This document shows positions 1-8,405 of a DNA stretch of 42,831 bases, piece after piece. How positions within the stretch are numbered: position 1 is the stretch's first letter; every line of letters starts with the position of its first letter. Under the pieces are notes generated by a model that worked only from the letters and a program-made list of their open reading frames with translations, was not told where the DNA came from and searched no databases. Source of the stretch: an uncultured Bacteroidota bacterium. Lineage in GTDB: Bacteria > Bacteroidota > Bacteroidia > Flavobacteriales > BACL11. The stretch spans positions 1 to 42,831 of the forward strand of contig CACHFI010000008.1 in assembly GCA_902579065.1 (NCBI GenBank), in the 5' to 3' direction. The position numbers were made by a program, and so were the translations under genes.

Positions 1-661
1 TCCCATCTAAAATTCCTCTTGCGCTACCACAAATAAGTTGTAAACTCCCTTCCGGTAATATTTTTGAATTAATAATTTCTTCAAACATCACATTTGTAAG
101 ATATGATGTTATAGTTGCAGGTTTAATAATTGCTGGCATTCCTGCCATTAAATTAACAGCAATTTTTTCTAGCATGCCCCAAATAGGGAAATTGAATGCA
201 TTAATATGTATGGCGACTCCTTGTTTTGGAACCATAATACGGTGTCCTATAAATGAACCATTTTTTGAAAGTCCAGCTGCATTACCTTCAACATGAAAAG
301 GTAAGTCAGGAAATTGTCTACGAAGAGAGGCATTTGCAAAAAGATTTCCTATACCGCCTTCTATATCTATCCATGAATCTATCTTAGTAGCTCCTGTCAA
401 GTAACTAATTGGATAGAACATATCTTTTTTTGAATGTAAATGAAGAGCAAGTTTTTTAAGCATAATACCTCTTTCTTGAAATGTCATTTTTCTTAATTTG
501 TAACCACCTGTTTTCCTTGCATAGTTCATTACTTCATTAAAGTCTAATCCTTTTGATGAGGCAAATCCTATTTCATCACCGTTAACAGCATTGTATAGTG
601 GAGTAAAATCACCGTCTCCTTTAATCCAACTACCTAAAACATAATTCTCGTAATTTTTCAT
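1..661 (-). CDS. paaZ: PaaZ, oxepin-CoA hydrolase / semialdehyde dehydrogenase (partial, N-terminal 220 residues)
   Basis: My own translation of the minus strand gives an open frame from an ATG at 661 to the window edge, starting MKNYENYVLGSWIKGDG and containing INAFNFPIWGMLEK. This is the N-terminal aldehyde dehydrogenase domain of PaaZ, which opens the oxepin-CoA ring and oxidises the resulting semialdehyde in aerobic phenylacetate degradation. The catalytic Cys of the dehydrogenase and the C-terminal MaoC-like hydratase domain would lie beyond the left edge, so it cannot be told whether both domains are present. Its ATG overlaps the paaY stop by 2 bases (ATGA arrangement), which suggests translational coupling. 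The ORF track misses it because it is open at the edge. Confidence 0.88.
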   Translation of the reverse strand, partial: MKNYENYVLGSWIKGDGDFTPLYNAVNGDEIGFASSKGLDFNEVMNYARKTGGYKLRKMTFQERGIMLKKLALHLHSKKDMFYPISYLTGATKIDSWIDIEGGIGNLFANASLRRQFPDLPFHVEGNAAGLSKNGSFIGHRIMVPKQGVAIHINAFNFPIWGMLEKIAVNLMAGMPAIIKPATITSYLTNVMFEEIINSKILPEGSLQLICGSARGILDG

Positions 662-1251
662 TTTGTTTTTTTCCAAGTTTGAAAAGTTATTTTTTGCTTT
701 TCTTTTCTGTTTTTCTCTAATTCTACCAGAGGATCACATTCCTTCATTAATTCTCTACATTCTTTTGGAAGATTTTGATAAAGTTCAGTTCCCTTTTTTT
801 TCCATTTAATCATATCATCTGTAACTTCTCCTTTAATTTGAGCTGGGTTACCTACAACTATTTTTCTTTTAGGAATCTTCATTTCACCCTTTACAAAACA
901 TAATGCACCCACAATACATTCTTCACCAATAATTGCATCATCCATAATAACAGAATTCATGCCAATTAGTGAGTTCTTTCCAATATGACTTCCATGAATA
1001 ATAGCTCCATGACCAATGTGTACATTTTCTTCAAGTATAACATCTTTTCCAGGAAAGATATGAATAGTGCAGTTATCTTGAATATTACATCCATTTTTAA
1101 TTGTAATCTTACCCCAATCACCTCTAATTGATGCTCCAGGACCTACATATACATCTTTTCCAATAATAACATTTCCAATTATTGTAGCTTCTTTATGTAT
1201 GTAAGAAGAGGGGTCTATTACAGGAATATATCCATTAAATTCATAAATCAT
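658..1251 (-). CDS. paaY: PaaY, gamma-carbonic-anhydrase-fold thioesterase of the paa cluster
   Basis: The 197 aa protein is a left-handed beta-helix of hexapeptide repeats (IIGNVIIGKDVYVGPGASIRGD, then VHIGHGAIIHGSHIGKNSLIGMNSVI). Metal-binding His residues are visible in the HIFPG and HIGHGAIIH segments, and a helical C-terminal tail follows. PaaY proteins are hexapeptide-fold thioesterases thought to hydrolyse dead-end CoA thioesters formed when the phenylacetate pathway stalls. The position between paaJ and paaZ favours PaaY over a generic gamma carbonic anhydrase. ATG start at 1251, one base after the paaJ stop. Confidence 0.85.
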   Translation of the reverse strand: MIYEFNGYIPVIDPSSYIHKEATIIGNVIIGKDVYVGPGASIRGDWGKITIKNGCNIQDNCTIHIFPGKDVILEENVHIGHGAIIHGSHIGKNSLIGMNSVIMDDAIIGEECIVGALCFVKGEMKIPKRKIVVGNPAQIKGEVTDDMIKWKKKGTELYQNLPKECRELMKECDPLVELEKNRKEKQKITFQTWKKTK

Positions 1252-1252
1252 T

Positions 1253-2455
1253 TTAGACCTTTTCTATTATTGTAGCATAACCTTGACCTACACCAATGCA
1301 CATTGTAACAAGTGCATACTTTTTATTTTGTTTATGTAGTTCAATAGCTGCAGTTTGTATTATTCTAGTTCCGCTAACACCAAGAGGGTGACCTAGCGCA
1401 ATTGCTCCTCCATTGGGATTGATTCTTGGATCATCATCATTAATTCCCCAAGATCTTATACAAGCTAGTGCTTGAGCAGAGAAGGCCTCATTTAATTCAA
1501 TTATGTCAATATCATTTAATTTTAATCCTGCTTTTTTCAAAGCAAGATTAGATGCTTCTACTGGACCAATTCCCATAATTCTTGGTTCAACTCCAATAAC
1601 TGCTGAACTTACAATTTTTGCAATGGGATTAAGATTATTTTCTGTAACTCCATTTTCAGAAGCTAATAACATAGCAGCAGCTCCATCATTTAAACCGGAT
1701 GCATTTCCAGCAGTTATAGTTCCCCCATCTTTCTTAAAAGCAGTTCTCAGTTTTGATAAAATTTCAATTGATGTATTTCCTTTAATAAACTCATCATGTT
1801 CAAATAAAATGGGATCTTTCTTTTTCTGTGGTATTGAAATTGGAATAATTTCTTCAGAAAATCTTCCAGATTTTTGAGCTTTATAAGCCTTTTGTTGAGA
1901 ATTGAATGCAAATTTATCTTGATCTTCTCTAGAAATATCATATAATTCAGCAAGGTTTTCAGCCGTTGTTCCCATCCCATCAACACCATAAATTTCCTTC
2001 ATTTTTGGATTAATAAATCTCCATCCAAATGATGAATCATGCATTTGTGCGTCTCTTCCGAAAGCTTTTGAAACTTTTGAAATTACCCAAGGCCCTCTAG
2101 TCATATTTTCAATACCTCCAGAAATAAATAAATCGCCGTCTCCAGCCTTTATCGCTCTATGTGCATTTATTATTGCTGACATTCCTGAAGCACATAATCT
2201 ATTAACTGTTTCACCAGGGACACTAAATGGGATCCCTGCTAGCAGTAATGCCATTCTAGCTATATTTCTATTGTCTTCTCCAGCTTGGTTAGCACATCCT
2301 AAAATAACATCATTAATCTTTGTAGGATCAATTTTATTTCTAGAAACTAATTCTCTTATTGGAATAGCTGCTAAGTCATCTGTTCTTATGTCTTTGAGTG
2401 TTCCACCAAAATTTCCAATCGGTGTTCTTATTGCATCTATTATATAGGTATTCAT
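1253..2455 (-). CDS. paaJ: PaaJ/PcaF-type 3-oxoadipyl-CoA thiolase
   Basis: The 400 aa thiolase carries all three active-site blocks: nucleophile Cys88 in NRLCASGM, His356 in NGGAIALGHPLG and Cys386 in MCIGVGQG. PaaJ thiolases cleave 3-oxo-5,6-dehydrosuberyl-CoA and 3-oxoadipyl-CoA, the last CoA-dependent steps of phenylacetate catabolism, giving acetyl-CoA and succinyl-CoA. Length is normal for the family. It sits 7 bases after paaI in the paa run. The sequence alone cannot exclude a broader beta-ketothiolase role, but the neighbours make the PaaJ assignment strong. Confidence 0.9.
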   Translation of the reverse strand: MNTYIIDAIRTPIGNFGGTLKDIRTDDLAAIPIRELVSRNKIDPTKINDVILGCANQAGEDNRNIARMALLLAGIPFSVPGETVNRLCASGMSAIINAHRAIKAGDGDLFISGGIENMTRGPWVISKVSKAFGRDAQMHDSSFGWRFINPKMKEIYGVDGMGTTAENLAELYDISREDQDKFAFNSQQKAYKAQKSGRFSEEIIPISIPQKKKDPILFEHDEFIKGNTSIEILSKLRTAFKKDGGTITAGNASGLNDGAAAMLLASENGVTENNLNPIAKIVSSAVIGVEPRIMGIGPVEASNLALKKAGLKLNDIDIIELNEAFSAQALACIRSWGINDDDPRINPNGGAIALGHPLGVSGTRIIQTAAIELHKQNKKYALVTMCIGVGQGYATIIEKV

Positions 2456-2462
2456 TTAATTT

Positions 2463-2873
2463 TTATTTCCAAATTTTATCAGAGAAAAAAACAGTTCCTT
2501 TAAAGAAAGCAATTTCATCTGAATTTTGATTTGTTATCCTAATATTATAAAGTCCAGTTTTTGGATTTATATTTAATTCCTCTGTTTCAGCTGTTAAAGT
2601 ATCGTCAATATTAACTTTTTTAGTATGTGAAATTGAAGTTTCAATTGAAAGAGCCATTTTGCCATGAGAGTTGGATGCAAATGCAAGTGCGCTATCTGCA
2701 AGAGAATAGCATATTCCACCGTGAGCTATATCAAAACCATTTGTCATTTCTTTTACAACCTTCATTTCTAATTTACAATATCCCTTTTCAAGTTTTAAAA
2801 TATTTATGCCTAACCATTTACTAAAGGCATCATTACTTATCATTTTACTAACAATTTCTTTTGGAGAAAGCAT
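2463..2873 (-). CDS. paaI: PaaI hotdog-fold thioesterase
   Basis: Hotdog thioesterase of about 136 aa with the PaaI signature AHGGICYSLADSALAFASNS. The Asp in SLADS matches the catalytic Asp of characterised PaaI (about residue 60 here). PaaI hydrolyses ring-hydroxylated phenylacetyl-CoA esters and is thought to recover CoA when intermediates build up. The ORF-track start (2876) is a TTG. The codon after it is an ATG at 2873, whose A is shared with the TGA stop of paaH (TGATG), so I use that start. It is tightly coupled to paaH upstream and paaJ downstream. Confidence 0.88.
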   Translation of the reverse strand: MLSPKEIVSKMISNDAFSKWLGINILKLEKGYCKLEMKVVKEMTNGFDIAHGGICYSLADSALAFASNSHGKMALSIETSISHTKKVNIDDTLTAETEELNINPKTGLYNIRITNQNSDEIAFFKGTVFFSDKIWK

Positions 2874-4024
2874 CAATAGAATTTTTTGTCTTTTTCTATC
2901 ATCATCTGAAATATAGGAGAAGGTCTATACCGATCTTCATTATATCTATTTTTTAGTGATATTAAAGTTTCGTTAATTGTCTGAATACCAATTTCATCTG
3001 CCCAATAGAGTAGTCCTTTTGGATAGTTTACACCCTTTGTCATTGCTAAGTCAATATCTTCTTTTGATGCTATATTCAAATACAATGCATCTGCAGCTTC
3101 ATTAATAAGCATAGATAAAATTCTTAAAACAATTTCTTTTCCTAATTCTCTGTTTTTATTGATTTCATCAGATTTATTTTTATTATAATCATAGAAACCT
3201 TTACCACTTTTTTTACCATAATATCCTGCTTCCATCAATTTTTTTTGTGTAAATGAAGGTTTGTATCTTGGGTCAAAATAAAATTCTTTAAATACAGTTT
3301 CTGTTACAGTATAATTGATGTCATTACCAATAAAATCCATTAATTCAAATGGCCCCATTCGAAATCCACCAATTTCCTTCATAGACCAATCTATAGTAGG
3401 GATACTTGCAATACCTTCTTCATATATTCTAATTGCTTCCCCATAAAATGGCCTAGCAACTCTATTTACTATAAAGCCTGGTGTATCTTTTGCTATTACA
3501 ACTTCTTTCCCCAAACTTTTTAAAAAATCTATTGACTTTTCAATGGTATTATTTGATGTTTGTATTGCAGGTATTACTTCTACCAGAGGCATTAAATTTG
3601 CTGGATTAAAAAAATGTAAACCAATAAATCTATTATTTATTTCAATTGAACTTGCAAGAGCAGTTATTGATAACGAGGATGTATTTGTAGCTATAATACA
3701 TTCTTTATTTACAATTTTTTCTAATTTAGAAAAAACCTCTTTTTTAATATCTAAATCCTCAATAATAGCTTCAATTATTAGCTCAGAATTAGAAAGATCT
3801 TTAATTTGTGAAGTGAATTTTATATTATTCTTTATTCTTAAAACATCATCTTTTGAGTATTTGTTTTTACTTTCTAATTTGTTTACTAGTTGTAATAAAT
3901 TTTCTTCAGCTTTTTTTAATGTTTTTTTTGAATTGTCATAAATTATAGTAGGACTATCTTTTAAGCACATAAAATGTGCTATACTTATTCCCATTGTGCC
4001 TGATCCTATTATACCTATTTTCAT
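2873..4024 (-). CDS. paaH: PaaH, 3-hydroxyacyl-CoA dehydrogenase
   Basis: The 383 aa protein has an N-terminal Rossmann NAD-binding motif (GIIGSGTMGISIAH), the family block GLHFFNPANLMPLVEVI (His near residue 138) and a C-terminal dimerisation domain (GPFELMDFIGND, KKSGKGFYDY). In the paa pathway this enzyme oxidises the 3-hydroxyadipyl-CoA-type intermediate to the 3-oxo form used by PaaJ. It begins immediately after the paaG stop (4024/4025) and shares one base with paaI. Length is compatible with a stand-alone PaaH. The extra C-terminal segment (about 290-383) looks like the partly duplicated C-domain found in some family members. Confidence 0.88.
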   Translation of the reverse strand: MKIGIIGSGTMGISIAHFMCLKDSPTIIYDNSKKTLKKAEENLLQLVNKLESKNKYSKDDVLRIKNNIKFTSQIKDLSNSELIIEAIIEDLDIKKEVFSKLEKIVNKECIIATNTSSLSITALASSIEINNRFIGLHFFNPANLMPLVEVIPAIQTSNNTIEKSIDFLKSLGKEVVIAKDTPGFIVNRVARPFYGEAIRIYEEGIASIPTIDWSMKEIGGFRMGPFELMDFIGNDINYTVTETVFKEFYFDPRYKPSFTQKKLMEAGYYGKKSGKGFYDYNKNKSDEINKNRELGKEIVLRILSMLINEAADALYLNIASKEDIDLAMTKGVNYPKGLLYWADEIGIQTINETLISLKNRYNEDRYRPSPIFQMMIEKDKKFY

Positions 4025-4795
4025 CTAATTTCCTTTAAAATTTGGTTTTCTCTTTTCTAAAAAAGCATTAACACCTTCGTTAAAGTCATTTGTATTACCA
4101 GCAATTATTTGAGCATTTAATTCTTCATTTAATTGGTTTTCTAAGTCATTGGTTAAAGAAAGATTTAATAATTTTTTTGTTAATCCAAGACCTTTTGTAG
4201 GCATTTGACTTAGTTTTTCAGCAAGTTTTAAAACTTCATTTTCAAAATCGTTGTCATCATAAACCTTATATATCATGCCAATATTAAAAGCATCATCAGC
4301 AGAAATCGGATCAGCTGTCATCATTAATCCAGCAGCTTTTTGTAATCCAATAAGTCTAGGAAGGAAAAAGGTAGCAGCACTATCTGGAATTAATCCAATT
4401 TTACTAAAAGCTTGAACAAAAACAGCACTTTTTTTAGCAACTACAATATCACAGCATAAAGCTATAGAGGCACCAGCTCCAGCTGCTACTCCATTTACCG
4501 CAGCAATTATGGGTTTTTCAATACTTCTGATTTTTCTAATTATAGGATTATAATGATCTTTTACTATTTTTTCTAGTCCTGGACTATTTTCGTCAATTGC
4601 TTCTGATAAATCTTGACCTGCACAGAAAGCCTTTCCAGTTGCCGTAATTAGGATGCATCTAATATTTTCATCATTCTCGCATTCATCAAGCTTTAACTGA
4701 AGATCTAATGCCATCTCTTTAACAAAAGAATGATACTTATCAGGTCTATCTAATGTTAGAATTGCAATTTGATTATTTATTTCTTTTTTAATCAT
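4025..4795 (-). CDS. paaG: PaaG, 1,2-epoxyphenylacetyl-CoA isomerase (enoyl-CoA hydratase family)
   Basis: Crotonase-fold protein of 256 aa with the PaaG-like block TGKAFCAGQDLSEA and the oxyanion-hole segment NGVAAGAGASIALCCDI. The segment KIGLIPDSAATFFLPRLIG has Asp138 where PaaG-type isomerases carry their catalytic acid. PaaG converts the ring 1,2-epoxide of phenylacetyl-CoA to oxepin-CoA. Only one crotonase is present here, so the second enzyme of the pathway (PaaF, 2,3-dehydroadipyl-CoA hydratase) must be elsewhere, or this protein covers both roles. It starts 50 bases after paaD, the largest gap in the minus-strand paa run. Confidence 0.85.
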   Translation of the reverse strand: MIKKEINNQIAILTLDRPDKYHSFVKEMALDLQLKLDECENDENIRCILITATGKAFCAGQDLSEAIDENSPGLEKIVKDHYNPIIRKIRSIEKPIIAAVNGVAAGAGASIALCCDIVVAKKSAVFVQAFSKIGLIPDSAATFFLPRLIGLQKAAGLMMTADPISADDAFNIGMIYKVYDDNDFENEVLKLAEKLSQMPTKGLGLTKKLLNLSLTNDLENQLNEELNAQIIAGNTNDFNEGVNAFLEKRKPNFKGN

Positions 4796-4845
4796 TTATT
4801 AGATATAATCCATTGTAAAAATAATAAATGAGCAGTAAACAAGTC

Positions 4846-5298
4846 TTATATACATTTGAAATGTTCAAAAGGTTCTAAGCATTCGGTACATTTATGCATT
4901 GATTTACAAGCAGTTGCGCCAAACTCACTTATTAATTCAATTTTTTTTGAGTTACACTGAGGACATTCAATTATTTTTTCTGGTGGAGCTATACCGTATT
5001 TTTTTAGTTTTTGCTTGGTTTCTTTGGTCATCCAATCAGTTGTCCACGCAGGCTTGTAAACGATATCTATTTTAAAATTATCAATATCATTTTTTTTAAG
5101 TTGTGTCTTAATGTCATCTTGAAAAGTCTTTACTGCAGGGCATCCAGAATATGTTGGGGTAACAGAAATAATATATTCATTTTCAATGTATTCTACATTT
5201 CTAATTACACCAAGCTCTACTACAGAAATAACAGGTATTTCAGGATCAGGAACTGATCCTAAAATATTCCATATTTTTTCTATTTTACCACTTCGCAT
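4846..5298 (-). CDS. paaD: PaaD, MIP18/DUF59-family assembly factor for the phenylacetyl-CoA epoxidase
   Basis: N-terminal DUF59 domain (IWNILGSVPDPEIPVISVVELG, then TYSGCPAVKTFQDDI) followed by a C-terminal Cys-rich zinc- or cluster-binding segment with CPQC, TACKSMHKC, TEC and a final FKCI. This is the PaaD layout. PaaD is needed for epoxidase activity and is thought to act in metal or Fe-S maturation. The ORF-track start at 5331 is a GTG deep inside paaC. The ATG at 5298 gives MRSGKIEKIW, aligns better with known PaaD N-termini and overlaps paaC by 14 bases, so I use it (150 aa). Confidence 0.85.
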   Translation of the reverse strand: MRSGKIEKIWNILGSVPDPEIPVISVVELGVIRNVEYIENEYIISVTPTYSGCPAVKTFQDDIKTQLKKNDIDNFKIDIVYKPAWTTDWMTKETKQKLKKYGIAPPEKIIECPQCNSKKIELISEFGATACKSMHKCTECLEPFEHFKCI

Positions 5299-6031
5299 CA
5301 GGATAAGCTCTTGGGATATATTGCATTTCACTTAGAATTTTTCCTAAAAGTTCTGTATGTATGCCATTTTTGCTTCCTGTCATCATAAAACCGTCTTCAG
5401 GTCTGTTTAATTTTGCTTTTTTTAGTGTATCATTAACAATAATATCCCATTCTTTTTTTAATTGATTGTTGTTTACACCTATTTTTAAATCTAGCATCTT
5501 AAGATCAAGCTGATCCATTTCAAAAAACTCACCAGTATATTTCCAAATCTTATTAAATGAATTTTGAATTTTTTCTTTACTTGTAGCAGTTCCATCTCCC
5601 AGTCTAAGAACCCAATTGCTTGAATGTCTTAAATGATAATTAATTTCTTTAATTGACTTTAAAGCAATTGCACTTAATATTTCATCTTTGCTTTCACTAA
5701 GTTTTTTAAAAAATAATAGTGTGAAACTATCAAAAAGAAACTGTCTGGCGATAGTATCTCCAAAATGTCCATTTTCTTGTTCACAGATTTGAAAATTAAA
5801 AAATTCTCGTTCTCCTCTTTTAAAGGCTAGATCATCAGCAGTTTTTGTGCCATTAATTTTACCACAATATTCCAAAAGAGAGTTCGCTTGACCAAGTAAG
5901 TCTAATGATATGTTTGAAAGAGCAATATCTTCTTCAAGAGATGGTCCTTTTGAACACCACTCAGAAAGTCTATGGGATAAAATCAAAGAACTATCAGCAA
6001 TTCTTAGTATGTATTTCTCTAAGTCTTGCAT
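5285..6031 (-). CDS. paaC: PaaC, structural subunit of the phenylacetyl-CoA 1,2-epoxidase
   Basis: All-helical ferritin-like protein of 248 aa with typical PaaC stretches such as ILSHRLSEWCSKGPSLEEDI, SLDLLGQANSLLEYCG and LKSIKEINYHLRHSSNWVLRLGDGT. PaaC pairs with the catalytic PaaA subunit in the PaaABCE multicomponent epoxidase but is itself not thought to carry the working di-iron centre. The ATG at 6031 directly abuts the paaB stop (6032), and its 3' end overlaps paaD, as expected for coordinated subunit production. Confidence 0.9.
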   Translation of the reverse strand: MQDLEKYILRIADSSLILSHRLSEWCSKGPSLEEDIALSNISLDLLGQANSLLEYCGKINGTKTADDLAFKRGEREFFNFQICEQENGHFGDTIARQFLFDSFTLLFFKKLSESKDEILSAIALKSIKEINYHLRHSSNWVLRLGDGTATSKEKIQNSFNKIWKYTGEFFEMDQLDLKMLDLKIGVNNNQLKKEWDIIVNDTLKKAKLNRPEDGFMMTGSKNGIHTELLGKILSEMQYIPRAYPDAKW

Positions 6032-6316
6032 TTAAATATGTTTTGCACCATCAGGGAGATCATAGAATGTAGGGTGTCTATATACCTTATCATTTGCTGG
6101 ATCAAAAAATGATTCTTCATCTTCAGGTACAGAAGAAACAATATGTTCAGATTTAACTACCCAAATACACGACCCCTCATTTCTTCTTGTATAAAGGTCA
6201 CGAGCATTTTGAAGAGCCATTTCTTTATCTTCTGCATGAACGTTTCCAACGTGCTTATGTGGTAAACCATTTTTACTTTGTATAAAAACCTCCCAAATTG
6301 TAGCTGCTTTATTCAT
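6032..6316 (-). CDS. paaB: PaaB, small subunit of the phenylacetyl-CoA 1,2-epoxidase
   Basis: Small protein of 94 aa with the PaaB core [36 protein letters not shown] and the C-terminal [21 protein letters not shown]. PaaB helps the PaaA-PaaC core oligomerise and is needed for activity. The ORF-track start (6355) is a GTG inside paaA and adds 13 residues with no family match. The ATG at 6316 starts [11 protein letters not shown], matches family length and overlaps the paaA stop by 8 bases. Confidence 0.9.
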   Translation of the reverse strand: MNKAATIWEVFIQSKNGLPHKHVGNVHAEDKEMALQNARDLYTRRNEGSCIWVVKSEHIVSSVPEDEESFFDPANDKVYRHPTFYDLPDGAKHI

Positions 6317-7229
6317 TGTGAGTTTGTTTTTTAGCATATGCCTTTGCTGCTTCACGTACCCATTCTCCTTCAGTATGTGCCTTTTTATGGTGTTCTAATC
6401 TTTGCTCATTACATGGTCCATTTCCATTAACAACGTTCCAGAATTCCTCCCAATCAATTTCTCCAAAGTCATATGATCCTCTTTCTTCATTCCATTTTAA
6501 ATCTGGATCGGGTATTTTTAAACCAATTAGCTCAGCTTGGGCTACTGTCTTATCTATGAAATTTTGCCTAAGTTCATCATTTGTTTTTCTTTTTATTTTC
6601 CATTTCATAGCATTACCAGTTCTTGGGGAATCTGAGTCCTGAGGACCAAACATCATAATAGAAGGCCACCAGAATCTATTTAGAGCATCTTGAGCCATTT
6701 CTTTTTGTTCTTTAGTTCCATTAGCCATATGAGCCATAATTTCATATCCTTGTCTTTGATGAAAACTTTCTTCTTTACAAATTTTAATCATACCTCTAGA
6801 ATAGGGACCATATGATGTTTTTTGTAGTGAAACTTGATTAACAATAGCTGCTCCATCCACTAACCAACCTATTGCACCCATGTCAGCCCAGCTTAGTGTA
6901 GGATAATTAAAGATACTAGAGTATTTTGCTTTTCCTTCATGAAGTTGTTTGTTAAGCTCATCTCTTGTGACGCCTAATGTTTCACATGCACTGTACAAAT
7001 AAAGACCATGACCAGCCTCATCTTGAACCTTCGCTAAAAGTATCATTTTTGCCCTTAGTGATGGAGCTCTAGTAATCCAATTACCCTCAGGTTGCATACC
7101 AATAATTTCTGAGTGTGCATGTTGAGATATTTGTCTAATTAAATGGCTTCTGTAGCCATCAGGCATCCAATCTTTTGGTTCGATTTTCTTTTCTGCATTA
7201 ATTTTATCTTGGAAAATTTCTTCTTGCAT
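6309..7229 (-). CDS. paaA: PaaA, catalytic di-iron subunit of the phenylacetyl-CoA 1,2-epoxidase
   Basis: The protein closely follows known PaaA sequences: [36 protein letters not shown] and [15 protein letters not shown]. The DE..H and EE..H motifs are the di-iron ligands of the bacterial multicomponent monooxygenase fold. PaaA epoxidises the ring of phenylacetyl-CoA using O2. The ORF-track start at 7280 is a TTG. The ATG at 7229 gives 306 aa (E. coli PaaA is about 309) and begins [12 protein letters not shown] promoter -7 box at 7251-7258 lies downstream of the TTG, which also argues for 7229. First gene of the minus-strand paa run. Confidence 0.93.
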   Translation of the reverse strand: MQEEIFQDKINAEKKIEPKDWMPDGYRSHLIRQISQHAHSEIIGMQPEGNWITRAPSLRAKMILLAKVQDEAGHGLYLYSACETLGVTRDELNKQLHEGKAKYSSIFNYPTLSWADMGAIGWLVDGAAIVNQVSLQKTSYGPYSRGMIKICKEESFHQRQGYEIMAHMANGTKEQKEMAQDALNRFWWPSIMMFGPQDSDSPRTGNAMKWKIKRKTNDELRQNFIDKTVAQAELIGLKIPDPDLKWNEERGSYDFGEIDWEEFWNVVNGNGPCNEQRLEHHKKAHTEGEWVREAAKAYAKKQTHNE

Positions 7230-7250
7230 ATTAAGATAATTGTGTTTTTG

Positions 7251-7281
7251 CAAATTTATTGAAAATATGTCATTTTTCAAT
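7251..7281 (-). promoter_or_regulatory. Putative Bacteroidota promoter of the paaABCD... run
   Basis: On the minus strand ATTG (7281-7278) is followed by a 19-base spacer and TAAATTTG (7258-7251). This fits the Bacteroidota primary-sigma consensus (-33 TTTG/TTG, -7 TAnnTTTG). It predicts a transcript start near 7244 and a leader of about 15 bases to the paaA ATG. Confidence 0.6.
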
Positions 7282-7319
7282 TTAATATTTTTTAGCTCAG
7301 AAAAAAGTTTTCAATATCC

Positions 7320-7327
7320 TATTTTTG
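7320..7327 (+). promoter_or_regulatory. Putative -7 box for paaE
   Basis: TATTTTTG matches TAnnTTTG exactly. I see no good -33 element about 19 bases upstream. If used, the transcript would begin within about 10 bases of the paaE ATG at 7340, an almost leaderless message. An A-rich run lies between the box and the ATG. Confidence 0.4.
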
Positions 7328-7339
7328 CAAAAAAAAAAT

Positions 7340-8401
7340 ATGAATAAGTTTTTTTTAGTTCCTGTTAAATCAATTAAAAATCTAACTACAGACTCAGTAA
7401 ATATTGAATTTGATTTATCATCTTTAGATTCTAATTTATTTAGTTTTAAATCAGGTCAGTATATAACAATAGAACATCAAATAAATAATGATAGTGTTAG
7501 ACGTTCTTATTCGATTTCTTCTTCACCTGAAACAGGAATTGAAATTGGAGTTAAGTTAGTTCCTAATGGTTTAATGTCAACTTTTTTAACAACTCAATTA
7601 AAAGAGGGTGATAAGTTAAGCATTATGCCTCCAACTGGTAATTTTTTATTAGATACTGATGAATCAAATAATAATCATTATGTTGGAATAGCTGCTGGAA
7701 GTGGTATTACTCCAATTATGTCAATGATTAAAAATGTTTTAATAAACGAACCATTAAGTACATTTACTTTGATTTACGGAAATAAAACTAAATCATCTAT
7801 TATGTATTCAGATGAAATAAATTTATTTAAGGAGAATTATAATGATCGCTTTTCATTATATAATATTTATTCTCAAGAAAAAATTAACGATTCTTTGTTT
7901 GGAAGAATATCTGGTGAGTTACTCAAGAATTTATTTGATCAAGATTCAAAAATTTCAAATGCTAATTCATTTTTTATTTGTGGCCCTGGAAATATGATAG
8001 AAAATGTAAGAGATTTTTTAGATCTTCTTGAAATAGAAGATAACAAAATTAAATATGAGTTATTTTCTGCACCAACTTTACAAAAAGATGAGCCAAAAGA
8101 AGGTTCAGAATCATTTCTTATTTCAAATGTTACTGTTTGTGTTGATGGTGATGATTTTGAATTTAAATTACCACAAAATGGACAATCAATTTTAGATGCT
8201 GCAATGGAAGCAGGAGCAGACGTTCCTTTTTCATGTAAAGGAGGTGTATGTTCAGTTTGTAAAGCAAAAATTATTGAAGGTACTGCTAAAATGGATATGA
8301 ATTATTCTCTATCTGAAGATGATGTAGAAGAAGGTTTTGTTTTAACCTGTCAAGCTCACCCAACATCTGAAAATATCTATATTGATTATGATGAAATGTA
8401 A
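7340..8401 (+). CDS. paaE: PaaE, ferredoxin reductase component of the phenylacetyl-CoA epoxidase
   Basis: The 353 aa protein has an N-terminal FAD domain (RRSYSISSSP near residue 55), an NAD(P)-binding domain (GIAAGSGITPIMSMI; FFICGPGNMIENV) and a C-terminal plant-type [2Fe-2S] ferredoxin with Cys299, Cys304, Cys307 and Cys337 (C-x4-C-x2-C-x29-C). It passes electrons from NADPH to PaaA. The ORF-track start (7325) is a TTG inside the likely -7 box, so I use the ATG at 7340. It is divergent from paaABCD, whereas many paa clusters keep paaE in the same operon. Confidence 0.9.
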   Translation: MNKFFLVPVKSIKNLTTDSVNIEFDLSSLDSNLFSFKSGQYITIEHQINNDSVRRSYSISSSPETGIEIGVKLVPNGLMSTFLTTQLKEGDKLSIMPPTGNFLLDTDESNNNHYVGIAAGSGITPIMSMIKNVLINEPLSTFTLIYGNKTKSSIMYSDEINLFKENYNDRFSLYNIYSQEKINDSLFGRISGELLKNLFDQDSKISNANSFFICGPGNMIENVRDFLDLLEIEDNKIKYELFSAPTLQKDEPKEGSESFLISNVTVCVDGDDFEFKLPQNGQSILDAAMEAGADVPFSCKGGVCSVCKAKIIEGTAKMDMNYSLSEDDVEEGFVLTCQAHPTSENIYIDYDEM

Positions 8402-8405
8402 TATT

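Noticed and set aside
1503-1877. Plus-strand ORF of 124 aa opposite paaJ
   Set aside because: Lies wholly antisense to a well-conserved thiolase, with no family resemblance or start signal; a shadow ORF.
7230-7280. Extended PaaA N-terminus (TTG start)
   Set aside because: The extra 17 residues lack counterpart in PaaA, and the predicted promoter -7 box falls inside them.
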